In this document: positions 15,875-24,183 of the stretch, piece by piece
Layout: each line of letters opens with the position of its first letter
Numbering within the stretch: position 1 is the stretch's first letter
Source: a virus
Strand: one strand, 5' to 3'
IMG/VR virus record: IMGVR_UViG_3300003322_000405
Location: 1 to 54,117 of that record
DNA: 54,117 nucleotides
Translations under genes and position numbers: made by a program
Notes under the pieces: generated by a model
Told to the model about the DNA's origin: nothing
Databases searched by the model: none
What the model saw: the letters and a program-made list of their open reading frames with translations, nothing else

Positions 15875-17061
15875 AGCGTCGTCAACTTGAAGTTGTTGAA
15901 ATACACCAGCATGTTGGTGTCCGTGCCAGGTTGGAATCCCGACTTATAGAACCCCGTGCACTGATAGGTCATGGTGACCACACCGGTATCAGTAGCGGCC
16001 GTGAGACCCGGGCCATTCACCGTATACGTACCCGACCCATTGGCATCGGTAATGCTGATGACCCCGTTTGTATAGGTTCCTGCCGGAACGCCGGGCCCTG
16101 TGATGTAGGCGGAGTTATCGACGAAATTGGGCGCCGTGACAGTCGCGGTGAGCGTTCCGGTGCCCGTTCCGGTACCCACGATGCGGCCCGAAAAGGTCGT
16201 GATGCCCTTGGTGAGTTCTGTAATCGCGATTCGCGCGGTCACCCAGTTGTTCACCGAAGGGGTGCAGTAATTCCACAGGTTGTGCGTCGTCCAGCTGAAC
16301 GCATCCCCGGGCGGAATACGAGTGGTGATGCCGAAATTGAGCGGATTAGTCAGATACTGGGTATCGGTGACCTTGACATCGATCTGCCAGTAGTTGAAGC
16401 CGCCAATTTCGAGGTCGTTTGGAAAACTGTTCGCTCCCTGACACAGCGGAGGCGTGAGATACGGCAGCCAACCGCCGCCAGCACTCGAAAATTGCACCTT
16501 GATGTCATGCGGACCGGGCGAGGGAGAGCCGGCGGTATCTGTGGCCGTGACGACTGAGCTGCCGTAACCGTTACCAATGCTGCCGGTATTGGTCTCACCC
16601 GCGTAGATAATGCAGTCCGGGTATACCATCGAGCTTTCTGCGGAACTGCCGTCATAGGCCGTGAGCGCGTACTGATATACGGTAGGTGGACCGGACAGAT
16701 CCACGATGTTGTTGTTCGTACAGGTTGTATCGGTATACGCGCAGTTGGTTCCAGATAGGAACGTGATCGCCTGCAATCCCTGAGTATTGCCACTCAACGT
16801 GGTGTAATTGGAAGCCGCAGTTGACGATGAAATCGTCGCAAGTAAGCTGAATGAATTGTTCGAAAACGAACTCGTACGCGTGCGGCGGTAGATGCGATAA
16901 AACGGAGCGCCCGATCCTATCCAGGAGAAGGCATTAGAGGCACTGATCGGCGATGTATTGTTGCTAGTCCCCCCTTGCTGGGCCAACACAAAACTGCTGG
17001 GTACTGCAATGCCCCCGCTGCTGATTGCATAGGGGCGGCCACCGAAGAATCCGAGCGCCAC
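15871..17061 (-). CDS. Beta-rich fibre/adhesin-like structural protein, 396 aa
   Basis: Thr-, Ser- and Gly-rich strands run throughout. The first third reads like a fibronectin-type or Ig-like domain (PFYRIYRRTRTSSFSNNSFS; VYQYALTAYDGSSAESS) and a central part is lectin-like (FNYWQIDVKVTDTQYL). The C-terminal part (ITGPGVPAGTYTNGVISITD) resembles repeats of phage tail fibres. GTG start at 17061, one base after the upstream TGA. Likely a virion surface or fibre component. Confidence 0.55.
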   Translation of the reverse strand: MALGFFGGRPYAISSGGIAVPSSFVLAQQGGTSNNTSPISASNAFSWIGSGAPFYRIYRRTRTSSFSNNSFSLLATISSSTAASNYTTLSGNTQGLQAITFLSGTNCAYTDTTCTNNNIVDLSGPPTVYQYALTAYDGSSAESSMVYPDCIIYAGETNTGSIGNGYGSSVVTATDTAGSPSPGPHDIKVQFSSAGGGWLPYLTPPLCQGANSFPNDLEIGGFNYWQIDVKVTDTQYLTNPLNFGITTRIPPGDAFSWTTHNLWNYCTPSVNNWVTARIAITELTKGITTFSGRIVGTGTGTGTLTATVTAPNFVDNSAYITGPGVPAGTYTNGVISITDANGSGTYTVNGPGLTAATDTGVVTMTYQCTGFYKSGFQPGTDTNMLVYFNNFKLTTL

Positions 17062-17062
17062 A

Positions 17063-17617
17063 TCAGGTGTCCATGAAGAAGGCAGCGTCCTGACAGGTCA
17101 TGGACCCAGTCGCCACGGTCTGAGTGAAGAAGGCCGTCAACTGATTGGTGATCGTGGAATCGAAACCCGCGCCCGCGCCGGGAGACACGAGGATTGACAG
17201 GGCCGTGCCGCTCGCAGATCCAACCACTGCTTCAGAGGTAAACTGCCACCAGCTCTTGATGGCTGCGGAGGTACCCGATCCCACTGCACTGACACGGCAC
17301 CGAGCCGTCAGAAACCACGGCACATTCGTTTTTGCCGTGGTGTTGAGACTCATTGCGCCCGTATCCGCCAGCACTATGCCGCCTGAGACGGTGCGGATGT
17401 CAAATCGCGCCGTACCCGGCGTGGTGACCACGCAGGAAATGATTCCGCTCGCCTCAAACCGGAACCGATCACCCACCTTGATCATCGGGGCAGGTGACCA
17501 GGCCCAGCGGGCCGTGGTCTGGATCATTTCCGTGGCGCTGGCGGCCGTAATGGCTGCAGCCGCAGACTGCGAGTCGTTGGACGAGGCCTGCCATTGGACG
17601 ACTGAATAATTGGACAT
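17063..17617 (-). CDS. Beta-rich structural protein, 184 aa
   Basis: Predicted beta sandwich (RFRFEASGIISCVVTTPGTA; WWQFTSEAVVGSASGTALSI) with no signal or membrane segment. ATG at 17617. It is encoded in the run of adhesin-like late genes. Family not recognised. Confidence 0.55.
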   Translation of the reverse strand: MSNYSVVQWQASSNDSQSAAAAITAASATEMIQTTARWAWSPAPMIKVGDRFRFEASGIISCVVTTPGTARFDIRTVSGGIVLADTGAMSLNTTAKTNVPWFLTARCRVSAVGSGTSAAIKSWWQFTSEAVVGSASGTALSILVSPGAGAGFDSTITNQLTAFFTQTVATGSMTCQDAAFFMDT

Positions 17618-17626
17618 GAATGTTCC

Positions 17627-18076
17627 TCAGGCTAGGTTCAGTGCCGCAGTGCCAGCCGCATTGGTGGGCATGGTGATGGTGAGAGTCCCGGCAACCGGGG
17701 TTTGAGCAGTGAAAGTCCACGCTCCAACCGCGATGTTGCTTTGGCTCGAGTTGTAGAGCAGTACGCAGTCCGTGGGACCGATGGTCACGGTGGAGTAAAC
17801 GAGGGAGGCGGACGGAGTCGTAAACCCGGTCGTTCCACTCGTACTGGGTGCAGCCCATGTGAACGTAATTCCGCCAGCGGTGTAGCCGGTACCCGAGCAT
17901 TCTCCGGTTGCGGTATAGGCGCTCGTGGATGCACCGATGCTGGCGGTGGTGTTGTAGAGTGCGGCTTTGTAGGTATCCGCGGTGGTCGATCCTCTCGTGA
18001 CCGTGGTACCCATGGCGTGCTTGCCATTCATGATGTCCGCTTTAAACTGAGTCGAAAGCGCTTGGGTGTTGCTCAC
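17627..18076 (-). CDS. Conserved phage structural protein, 149 aa
   Basis: ALSTQFKADIMNGKHAMGTT, DTYKAALYNTTASIGASTSA and TGECSGTGYTAGGITFTW form a pattern found in a very common class of phage tail-region proteins (Phe-Lys-xx-Leu/Met-xxGxH, then AALY, then SGTGYTAGG). Its exact place in the virion is not known to me. GTG start at 18076 overlaps the upstream stop (GTGA). Confidence 0.65.
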   Translation of the reverse strand: MSNTQALSTQFKADIMNGKHAMGTTVTRGSTTADTYKAALYNTTASIGASTSAYTATGECSGTGYTAGGITFTWAAPSTSGTTGFTTPSASLVYSTVTIGPTDCVLLYNSSQSNIAVGAWTFTAQTPVAGTLTITMPTNAAGTAALNLA

Positions 18077-18270
18077 GGCGTCACCTGCTTGGCGAGATTC
18101 AGATCGACATTGCAGTCACGCCGCACGAGTTCTCCATTCAAGAAGTACTCGGTGTTCACGCCGTGATCGTGAGGAACCTGTTTGACTTCCAGGTCGCTGG
18201 CGTCCACCACGCATTCGTGCGGCACATCCATCCCGACACCACATTTGGTGGTGTGAATCTTTTCAGACAT
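18073..18270 (-). CDS. Small Cys/His-containing protein, 65 aa
   Basis: KCGVGMDVPHECVVDASDLE with Cys9, Cys19 and several His, then HDHGVNTEYFLNGELVRRDC. It sits between two structural genes. No family recognised; possibly a metal-binding accessory protein. Confidence 0.5.
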   Translation of the reverse strand: MSEKIHTTKCGVGMDVPHECVVDASDLEVKQVPHDHGVNTEYFLNGELVRRDCNVDLNLAKQVTP

Positions 18271-18280
18271 ATGCGCTCCG

Positions 18281-21265
18281 TTAGGGCACGCGAAGTGAAG
18301 TTATGAGACGTCCCGACAGTCGTACGTTCAGATAGCCACCGGCCGTGCCCGGCGTGATGGCCACGACAACCACGTCGTAATACAGATCCTTGGTCGGCGG
18401 AGACGGATCGGCCGACATGCCGAGCAATTCCCAGACGCGCTTGCCCACATTGGCAAGACCCGATGTGCCGCCAATCACGTGAGGCGAGTACACCTCGGTC
18501 CAGTTGGGTCGCGCTTCATCGAGCGTCAGTGAGGAAACCAACAAGCTGCTGGATCCCGGAACGACTTCTCCGCATCCGTTGGGCAGGTGAACGCCGATCA
18601 CGTACTGCGACCCGCTGGGATTCGCATCGTGCTCGACTTCCAATTCACTGATGCGGCCTGCCGCCGACACGCGGCATATTCGATATTTCTGTCCCGGCTG
18701 GTCATCCGGGCCCATGACCACCTGACCGAAACCTTCATCAGCCCGGTAGTTGTTCACCGTGTTGGCCGATTCCTCGTACTGGATCGTAGGGGAATCGACC
18801 ACGGTCGTCGGTGGTTCGACCGGCGTGGACGGGGGGGCATTGCCCGTAGAGACCGCCAGATTGACAGTGGTCCCCGGTGCCACGATGGCACCTGGCAGGG
18901 GCGTCTGACCAATCACAGTGCCTTTGATGGCAGGTCCCGCAGGATTGGGGTCATCCTGATCGCCGAACTGAGCGATGAGATACACACCCTCGATCAGCGC
19001 TTCGGCGTCATCTCTGTTCAATGCGGACGCAGCTGGCACCGATATGCCGCCATCGATGATGTTTATCTGCGCCTGCGAAAACTCAGTACTGTTGTTCTGC
19101 GCCTGGAATGTCACCGTGGTGATGACACCCGGCACAGTCGCAATACCCGTCAGGTTCTCTCCGGAGATCGTTCGGCCAGTCGGCAGGGACGTAAGCGCCG
19201 TGATCGTGAGCGGCGCGTCGCCTTGAGGGTCTGGGAAGTAATTGGCGACCGATAAGGATGACTGCTGATTCAGCGGAAACAACAGCGACGGCAGTAGTCC
19301 AACCTGTCCGGGTGGCGTGGGCGGAGAGTCGTTCTCGTATTCGGTTGCAGAACCGATGAAGTTTCCGAGCGAGACACTGTAGACATCCTTCACGAAACTC
19401 TGCCGCAGCAGGGAATTGGTCGCGAAGATCGCGACGCCTTCGGCGGTGAAGGTCACTCCGTTGCCTTGCCCATCCGTCAGATCCGCGACCAGGACATCGC
19501 CCGAGACGACAGCGGTTGAAGAGCCCGCGAAACTCGAGCGGCCCCAAGTCACCTTGCCGCCTGAGGTAAAGTTCGAAAACCCCGTCGAGTCCACCGGCAC
19601 GCTGAGATGCGTGCTGTCAACGACCGTGCATTGGCCCCAGGATCCGTTGATCTGAGTCATCCCGCCGACATCGAAGACTTCTGTCCAATCCCCGCTCGAG
19701 CGACCGTGAGCGGCGGAGAATCCGATGACCGCGGGATTGGCCTTGGTGATGGAGGTAATGGTAGTCAGCACGACCGGCACGTACTGCTTACCGGAAGGGG
19801 CCGCTTTGAATACCGCGAGATTCGAAACGATCGCGGAATCACCGGAACCGCTCGTGACGAGTTGATGTACGTCATAGAACGGGAACGTGAGCCCCGTGGC
19901 AGACAACGAAGCCGGAGTCGCTGCGGTCACCGACTGCGTGAAGTGAGCGACAAAGCCCGTGCCCGCGCCTGCTTTCAGGTTCGCTGTAGAAGGGACCGAC
20001 GAACCCTTGAGATAGACTCCGAGGTGCCACGTCCCGGTCTGGTTGCTCGTCGCTCCGTAGGTGTATCCATCCGTATTGGCACTCGTGAGCGAGGGCCCGG
20101 AGGTAAATGACGGCGCCGCCCCCGAGGAGGCCACGGCGATGTTGAACAACCCGGAATAGGCAACCGCGCCAGACGAATTGTTCGTCGCCTGGATCAGGCA
20201 GTTGTTGAACGTCCCGACTGCGCCCGCGCCCGGCGTACCGGTGAGCTGGTTCGATCCATTGACCGTGACCCCGTTGCTGGTAATCGCCGTGAGTGCCTGA
20301 ACAGGATACGGCGTTACAGTATCGCCATTAGCCCACGTCAACGCCGTCTGCAGGAGTGCGGTGTTGCCGGACGCATAGAGCACCGGTGTTGGGGCATTGG
20401 TGCCAACCTTGACCCACTGCCCCGCCGTCAGAGGCGCTGCAGTCGTCAACTGCGTTGATGCAGTGGTCGCCGCTCCGTTGGTCGTGGTCGCGGTTCCTGC
20501 AGATCCCAGCTGCTTGAGCGAGCCGGTCCACGGCGCCGTTGCGGCCGCGCCGTTATCGAACTTGGTCGTCAGGTCAATGGCGGTGATCGCCGCGCCCTGC
20601 GTCCAGGACTGGTTCGGGATGGCAGTCCCGATGAACCAGGTGGCGATCTGCGGATCGCCTACACTCCCTGCAGTCGTACCGGTGACTGTCAGGTTCAATC
20701 CACCGATGAGATCGTTTTCAGTCCCGCCGGTCGAATTGACATAGTAGTAATTGGACAACCCCAAAGCTCTGGGATTGACCAGTGCTGCCAGCGCTGCCAC
20801 CTCCAAGTCCGTCGGGCCGCGTGTGAGCGTAAACGCATGCGCTTCGGTCTGGGTGCCGCGACCGCCCAGCTGAAGGGTGTTGAGGCCGGACGGATTGACA
20901 ATGGCGTTCTTCGTGCCTTTGTGGCCGCCGGCCATCCAGACAATCTGGTTGTTCGGATAGGACAGAAATGCAGCGACGTAGAGAACCCATGCATTCGCCG
21001 TTCCGGCCACATCCGTCAACGCCTGGCTGTTCGAAGGTGTTGCATTCGCCTGGACTGCGGTTCCCTTTCCGCCAGCGCCGGTAATATCCGATCCCAGCAT
21101 GGACCGATTGGTGAGCGTTCCATCGGTGAGTCCAATGAATTGCGAGGCCTGCTGGGCAACGCTCGTCTGATAAACCCACACCCCGAGCGCAACAATGGAG
21201 GGCGATGACGGAAGTGCCCCCGAACTCTTCATGAACTGGGAGGTTCCGGATATCAGACGAGGCAT
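18281..21265 (-). CDS. Large adhesin-like structural protein with LamG-like and PASTA-like domains, 994 aa
   Basis: The longest gene of the early late region. Residues about 1-170 look like a LamG/concanavalin domain (ALGVWVYQTSVAQQASQFIG; NQIVWMAGGHKG). Then come repeated Ig-like stretches (APSFTSGPSLTSANTDGYTY; LPTGRTISGENLTG). Residues about 740-808 match the PASTA pattern: VPAASALNRDDAEALIEG, then GTVIGQTPLPGAIVAPGTTV and NLAVSTG. The last 180 residues are another beta domain. ATG at 21265 lies one base after the upstream TGA. It is likely a virion-surface or fibre protein that contacts the cell envelope. Confidence 0.6.
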   Translation of the reverse strand: MPRLISGTSQFMKSSGALPSSPSIVALGVWVYQTSVAQQASQFIGLTDGTLTNRSMLGSDITGAGGKGTAVQANATPSNSQALTDVAGTANAWVLYVAAFLSYPNNQIVWMAGGHKGTKNAIVNPSGLNTLQLGGRGTQTEAHAFTLTRGPTDLEVAALAALVNPRALGLSNYYYVNSTGGTENDLIGGLNLTVTGTTAGSVGDPQIATWFIGTAIPNQSWTQGAAITAIDLTTKFDNGAAATAPWTGSLKQLGSAGTATTTNGAATTASTQLTTAAPLTAGQWVKVGTNAPTPVLYASGNTALLQTALTWANGDTVTPYPVQALTAITSNGVTVNGSNQLTGTPGAGAVGTFNNCLIQATNNSSGAVAYSGLFNIAVASSGAAPSFTSGPSLTSANTDGYTYGATSNQTGTWHLGVYLKGSSVPSTANLKAGAGTGFVAHFTQSVTAATPASLSATGLTFPFYDVHQLVTSGSGDSAIVSNLAVFKAAPSGKQYVPVVLTTITSITKANPAVIGFSAAHGRSSGDWTEVFDVGGMTQINGSWGQCTVVDSTHLSVPVDSTGFSNFTSGGKVTWGRSSFAGSSTAVVSGDVLVADLTDGQGNGVTFTAEGVAIFATNSLLRQSFVKDVYSVSLGNFIGSATEYENDSPPTPPGQVGLLPSLLFPLNQQSSLSVANYFPDPQGDAPLTITALTSLPTGRTISGENLTGIATVPGVITTVTFQAQNNSTEFSQAQINIIDGGISVPAASALNRDDAEALIEGVYLIAQFGDQDDPNPAGPAIKGTVIGQTPLPGAIVAPGTTVNLAVSTGNAPPSTPVEPPTTVVDSPTIQYEESANTVNNYRADEGFGQVVMGPDDQPGQKYRICRVSAAGRISELEVEHDANPSGSQYVIGVHLPNGCGEVVPGSSSLLVSSLTLDEARPNWTEVYSPHVIGGTSGLANVGKRVWELLGMSADPSPPTKDLYYDVVVVAITPGTAGGYLNVRLSGRLITSLRVP
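18842..19048 (-). other. PASTA-like domain coding segment within the 994-aa protein
   Basis: Encodes about residues 740-808. The pattern is VP..L...DAEALIEG...G.VIGQTPLPGAIVAPGTTVNLAVSTG. PASTA domains in bacterial Ser/Thr kinases and penicillin-binding proteins bind peptidoglycan or stabilise division enzymes. In a virion protein it would fit envelope binding, which is inference. Confidence 0.65.
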
Positions 21266-21266
21266 A

Positions 21267-22769
21267 TCAGATGATCGTGTAAGAGCCGCCCGCGGGCGGT
21301 GTTCCTACGGCTCCGTTGCGACCCTGGATGGCGGCCACCTCATCGGCGTATTTGTAGTACTCCCACGTCTGATGGTTCCAGGTGAGCATCACGGCGTTGT
21401 TTTGCACGGCATTGTCGTAGATCTGGCCCGGGGTATATGTCGGTTTGATCAGGTTGCCACTCGCATCCTTGGTGTTACCGAGGAACGCTTCCTGGATGCG
21501 GTTCATGATCAGGATGTTCTTGCGAATGTCCCCCATGCCGCTCTGCGCCTGCAGGAGTCCGGCCACGAGCTTCTGGAACGTGGTCTGACGCACGAACGGA
21601 TCGGGCCCGCCATAAATGCAATGCTTGGGCGACTGGGCTTCGAGGGTGTTGATCATGTTCGCCATGACCGGAATCTCAGAGCCATCGCCGGGCGGCAGAT
21701 AGTTGAACGGCACGTAAAGCGGAGTGCTCGTCAGTCGCGCCAGCAGCCGCTGCTGCAAAGCCAGAAACTGGTTGTTGTAGTGGACCGAGTTCAGGATGGT
21801 CGCCCCCGGACTCAAGCCATTCGGCTGGGCCACCTTGTCGATCACGGAGATGGCTACCGACTCGTCCATGGTCGAGAAGCCGAAAAACAGCGGATGGTTG
21901 TTGTAGCGGTCGCAGATCGCTTGGCACATGTCCCCGAAAGCTGCCCAGACATCGTCGATATCCCACTTCAACTGGGTGCGCTTGGCGCCATTTTGAATGC
22001 ACGCGAGCACCCAGTTGTTGTTGACGACGTACTGAGGCCAGGAAGCCAGGTCGGTCAGGCTCTGTGTGTTGAAGAAGGTCTGCCAGATCTCAACGATCAC
22101 GCCAAAGGGATGTGCGGCGTTGGCCGCCTTGGCCAGAACGTAGTCGATGGCGGCAAAGGCTTTCGAGTAGTCACCTCGCGTGGGGCCCTCGGCCGCTCCC
22201 CAAGTGAGCGACAGGTAGAAATATTTGATCAGCGGATTGGCCGACCAAGTCGGGAAATAGTTGTCGAAGTTCGACTTCTGCTGCGCGCCTGCGCCAGCCG
22301 CGTTGGTCCAAAACTGGTTGTCGGTCCACATGCCGTTACCGACTACCAGCTTGATCTTGCCTTGCTGTGCCACGGCCACGGCCGACCAGGTCTGCACATC
22401 GAACGTGACCGTATCGACACCATTGGTCGCGGACACGAATAGGCTGCCCGAGCCTCCATTGGAGCCCGTGGCGATGGAGATCCCGTTTCCGCTGGCATCG
22501 ACCCGCCAGTTACCCAACGAGCCGCTGGCGGCGTTCACGCCGAGCACCGCAGTAGCCGCGGAAGTCCCCGTCAGGAACTGCCGGTAGTTGAAGTCGAAGG
22601 TCTGGTTGGCCGCGAGCTGCAGGAAATTGTACGCAGCGGCTCTGAAGGCGACCCTATCGATACCCAGCGTCGAGGGAGACACGACGGGCGCATCGCCCAG
22701 GGGATAGCGACGGTCGATGACACCCGTGGCACTCGGCAGGTCATGGAGGGAGCGGAGTGCGAGCGCCAT
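21267..22769 (-). CDS. Glycoside-hydrolase-like (TIM-barrel type) virion protein, 500 aa
   Basis: First gene of the late unit, just after a terminator. Residues about 35-135 are an Ig/cadherin-like domain ending VDTVTFDVQTWSAVAV. From about 140 the sequence reads like a beta/alpha barrel (LIKYFYLSLTW; FGVIVEIWQTFF; LFFGFSTMDESVAIS with Glu303; NILIMNRIQEAF; VMLTWNHQTWEYY). Glu303 at the end of a predicted strand is a candidate acid/base residue as in clan GH-A enzymes. This would suit a depolymerase acting on cell-surface polysaccharide. The enzyme class cannot be fixed by eye. Confidence 0.5.
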   Translation of the reverse strand: MALALRSLHDLPSATGVIDRRYPLGDAPVVSPSTLGIDRVAFRAAAYNFLQLAANQTFDFNYRQFLTGTSAATAVLGVNAASGSLGNWRVDASGNGISIATGSNGGSGSLFVSATNGVDTVTFDVQTWSAVAVAQQGKIKLVVGNGMWTDNQFWTNAAGAGAQQKSNFDNYFPTWSANPLIKYFYLSLTWGAAEGPTRGDYSKAFAAIDYVLAKAANAAHPFGVIVEIWQTFFNTQSLTDLASWPQYVVNNNWVLACIQNGAKRTQLKWDIDDVWAAFGDMCQAICDRYNNHPLFFGFSTMDESVAISVIDKVAQPNGLSPGATILNSVHYNNQFLALQQRLLARLTSTPLYVPFNYLPPGDGSEIPVMANMINTLEAQSPKHCIYGGPDPFVRQTTFQKLVAGLLQAQSGMGDIRKNILIMNRIQEAFLGNTKDASGNLIKPTYTPGQIYDNAVQNNAVMLTWNHQTWEYYKYADEVAAIQGRNGAVGTPPAGGSYTII

Positions 22770-22779
22770 TAGACTCCTG

Positions 22780-22807
22780 AAATTAAAAACCCCGCTCGAG
22801 GCGGGGC
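22780..22807 (-). terminator. Rho-independent terminator between the Q-like gene and the late genes
   Basis: On the minus strand, GCCCCGC (22807-22801), loop CTCGA, GCGGGGT (22795-22789), then TTTTAATTT. It would end the leftward replication transcript just before the first late gene at 22769. This is the arrangement expected if an antiterminator is needed for late expression. Confidence 0.8.
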
Positions 22808-22824
22808 TTCTTCGCAGGGATTTG

Positions 22825-22854
22825 TTGATACTACGTGTTGGAGCAACCTTGTAA
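22825..22854 (-). promoter_or_regulatory. Possible late promoter upstream of the terminator
   Basis: On the minus strand TTACAA (22854-22849) and TATCAA (22830-22825) are 18 bases apart, a fair sigma-70 match in the 87-base gap between the Q-like gene and the terminator. Transcription would start about ten bases before the terminator hairpin, an unusually short leader. A weak prediction. Confidence 0.3.
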
Positions 22855-22894
22855 GTACATTCCTACACGATTGCAATACCTGCCGAGCTTATTT

Positions 22895-23389
22895 TTATGA
22901 TGTTTGAACTGTGTCCACGGAATTTATTGTGGCCACAGTGTGTCCACGGAATGTTCCATGTGGAACAACGCTCTCAATCGGTATCCGACCCAATAGGAAA
23001 TGATGGGCGTTACCGAGCGCGATGTAATAAGCCTTGCGGTCCTCAAACCCCAACTCCTCTGCTTTCTGGGTGATGGTGATCTTCCGCCGCTGCGCATCTT
23101 TCCTCGGTACGACGTAGTGCATCCACAGCACCCGATAAGGCTCCTCCGGCATCATCGGTTCCGATCGGATAGCGCGGGACACATCCAGTGCATCACCACA
23201 CATCACTTCCCCGAACCGCTGCGTTATCGTTTTTGCCTTGGCATCTAGCTCGCCTCCTCGCGCGCGCTCGATCGTTGCCATGGTCGGGTAACCTTCTCCA
23301 GTCGACTGGAGCACCCAGCGCATGGCGCGGCCCCATGCCTCACAGGCCTCTTTGATCCCATCGATCATCACAGCAGTTGCCGAGTTCAT
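22895..23389 (-). CDS. Q-like antiterminator / late regulator, 164 aa
   Basis: The central region (DALDVSRAIRSEPMMPEEPY, RVLWMHYVVPRKDAQRRKIT) and the sigma-like HTH near residues 104-132 (TQKAEELGFEDRKAYYIALG, NAHHFLLGRI) have the make-up of phage Q-type antiterminators and ArpU-like late regulators. It is the last gene of the leftward replication unit and directly precedes a terminator and the late genes, the position Q holds in lambdoid phages. Family call by eye; a role in late gene switching is inferred from position. Confidence 0.65.
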   Translation of the reverse strand: MNSATAVMIDGIKEACEAWGRAMRWVLQSTGEGYPTMATIERARGGELDAKAKTITQRFGEVMCGDALDVSRAIRSEPMMPEEPYRVLWMHYVVPRKDAQRRKITITQKAEELGFEDRKAYYIALGNAHHFLLGRIPIESVVPHGTFRGHTVATINSVDTVQTS

Positions 23390-23391
23390 AG

Positions 23392-23772
23392 TTACACCAG
23401 TTCGATTTTAATCCCGAGGGAGTGTTCGATCTCATCGCGCTTCGTATGCCAAGTGTCATGGCGGTACGGACCCTTGGCATCCTGCCAATGGTGACCTCCG
23501 TCGAGGTCAACAACCAGGAAATCGATGCGCATGCGTCGCTTGCCCGACGGAAGCGGTAATGTGACCTGCCGCGTAAAGCCGCGAATCTCGCCAGCGGCTT
23601 TCCGAAGACAAAGCTGGCGGTAGTAAGCGGCTTCCCGCTTTGAGTCAAATTTCAGTCCGTCCACAATCTGAGGGACATTTGCGAACTTGCGCTTTCCCTC
23701 GGCTTTCGGGGCCAGCGGCTGAGCATTCAGTCCGCGTTGGAAAGCGGCAAATTGCTCCTCTGTCCACCTCAC
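23392..23772 (-). CDS. DUF1064 PD-(D/E)XK nuclease-like protein, 126 aa
   Basis: GLKFDSKREAAYYRQLCLRK, then RQVTLPLPSGKRRMRIDFLV and HHWQDAKGPYRHDTWHTKRD carry the Glu (KREA), Asp (RIDF) and Asp-x-Lys (DAKG) pattern of DUF1064 phage nucleases, thought to resolve branched DNA. The GTG at 23772 overlaps the stop of the small upstream gene (GTGA) and follows GGGGAAG; a TTG at 23844 would add 24 residues. Encoded with replication genes, where a resolvase would fit. Confidence 0.75.
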   Translation of the reverse strand: MRWTEEQFAAFQRGLNAQPLAPKAEGKRKFANVPQIVDGLKFDSKREAAYYRQLCLRKAAGEIRGFTRQVTLPLPSGKRRMRIDFLVVDLDGGHHWQDAKGPYRHDTWHTKRDEIEHSLGIKIELV

Positions 23773-23855
23773 CGTTTCTTCCCCATCAGCCGTTGGATAC
23801 CCGTATCGGACATACGGTCCTTCTTCGGTTCGGGATACAAACAACGCACCGGCAT
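23769..23855 (-). CDS. Very small basic protein, 28 aa (49 aa from an upstream GTG)
   Basis: MPVRCLYPEPKKDRMSDTGI then QRLMGKKR. ATG at 23855 has a good AGGTGAG ribosome site, and the TGA overlaps the DUF1064 start. The same frame is open up to a GTG at 23918, just after a TAA. It may be a real small gene or a leader coupling translation of the nuclease. Confidence 0.35.
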   Translation of the reverse strand: MPVRCLYPEPKKDRMSDTGIQRLMGKKR

Positions 23856-23868
23856 AGTCTTCTCACCT

Positions 23869-24183
23869 TCACGGCGCTCCTTTTTGGCTTGATAGTTGGC
23901 CCATTCGCTGACACCCACTTACGTCCGCCTCGCAGATTTGTTTGGCAGCCTCAGCAGTGGTCTCTGGCGGGGCGAGTTCGAAGTACCATTCGCTGAGGAT
24001 TTTGAGGATGCGGTAGCGGAAGATACCGGGGTATTCGAGGACATCCTCGGTAGCAGCATATTTTTCGATGCGATATTTCCCTCCTTCGCTTTCGAGGATC
24101 CACTCGGATTTCTGCCGCCATACCAGCCGTGGAGCTTGCGGGTGATCTCGTCCATCTCGCTCATGATTTGCCGGGACCGCCAT
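23869..24183 (-). CDS. Hypothetical protein of the replication unit, 104 aa
   Basis: Residues 25-90 (KSEWILESEGGKYRIEKYAA; VLEYPGIFRYRILKILSEWY; ELAPPETTAEAAKQICEADV) read as a genuine small alpha/beta protein. The start at 24183 lies 23 bases inside the upstream gene. A different frame (24164-23919) starts with a perfect ATGA overlap and a good-looking MSEMDEITRKLHGWYGG but then becomes non-protein-like, so a frameshift near 24115 is possible. Function unknown. Confidence 0.5.
   Translation of the reverse strand: MAVPANHERDGRDHPQAPRLVWRQKSEWILESEGGKYRIEKYAATEDVLEYPGIFRYRILKILSEWYFELAPPETTAEAAKQICEADVSGCQRMGQLSSQKGAP

Noticed and set aside
21195-22442. Plus-strand open frame of 415 codons
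   Set aside because: Antisense to the glycosidase-like gene; no domain, low-quality composition.
12009-22769. Diversity-generating retroelement near the adhesin-like genes
   Set aside because: Considered because BPP-1-like podoviruses carry one. No reverse transcriptase gene and no template/variable repeat pair were found by eye.
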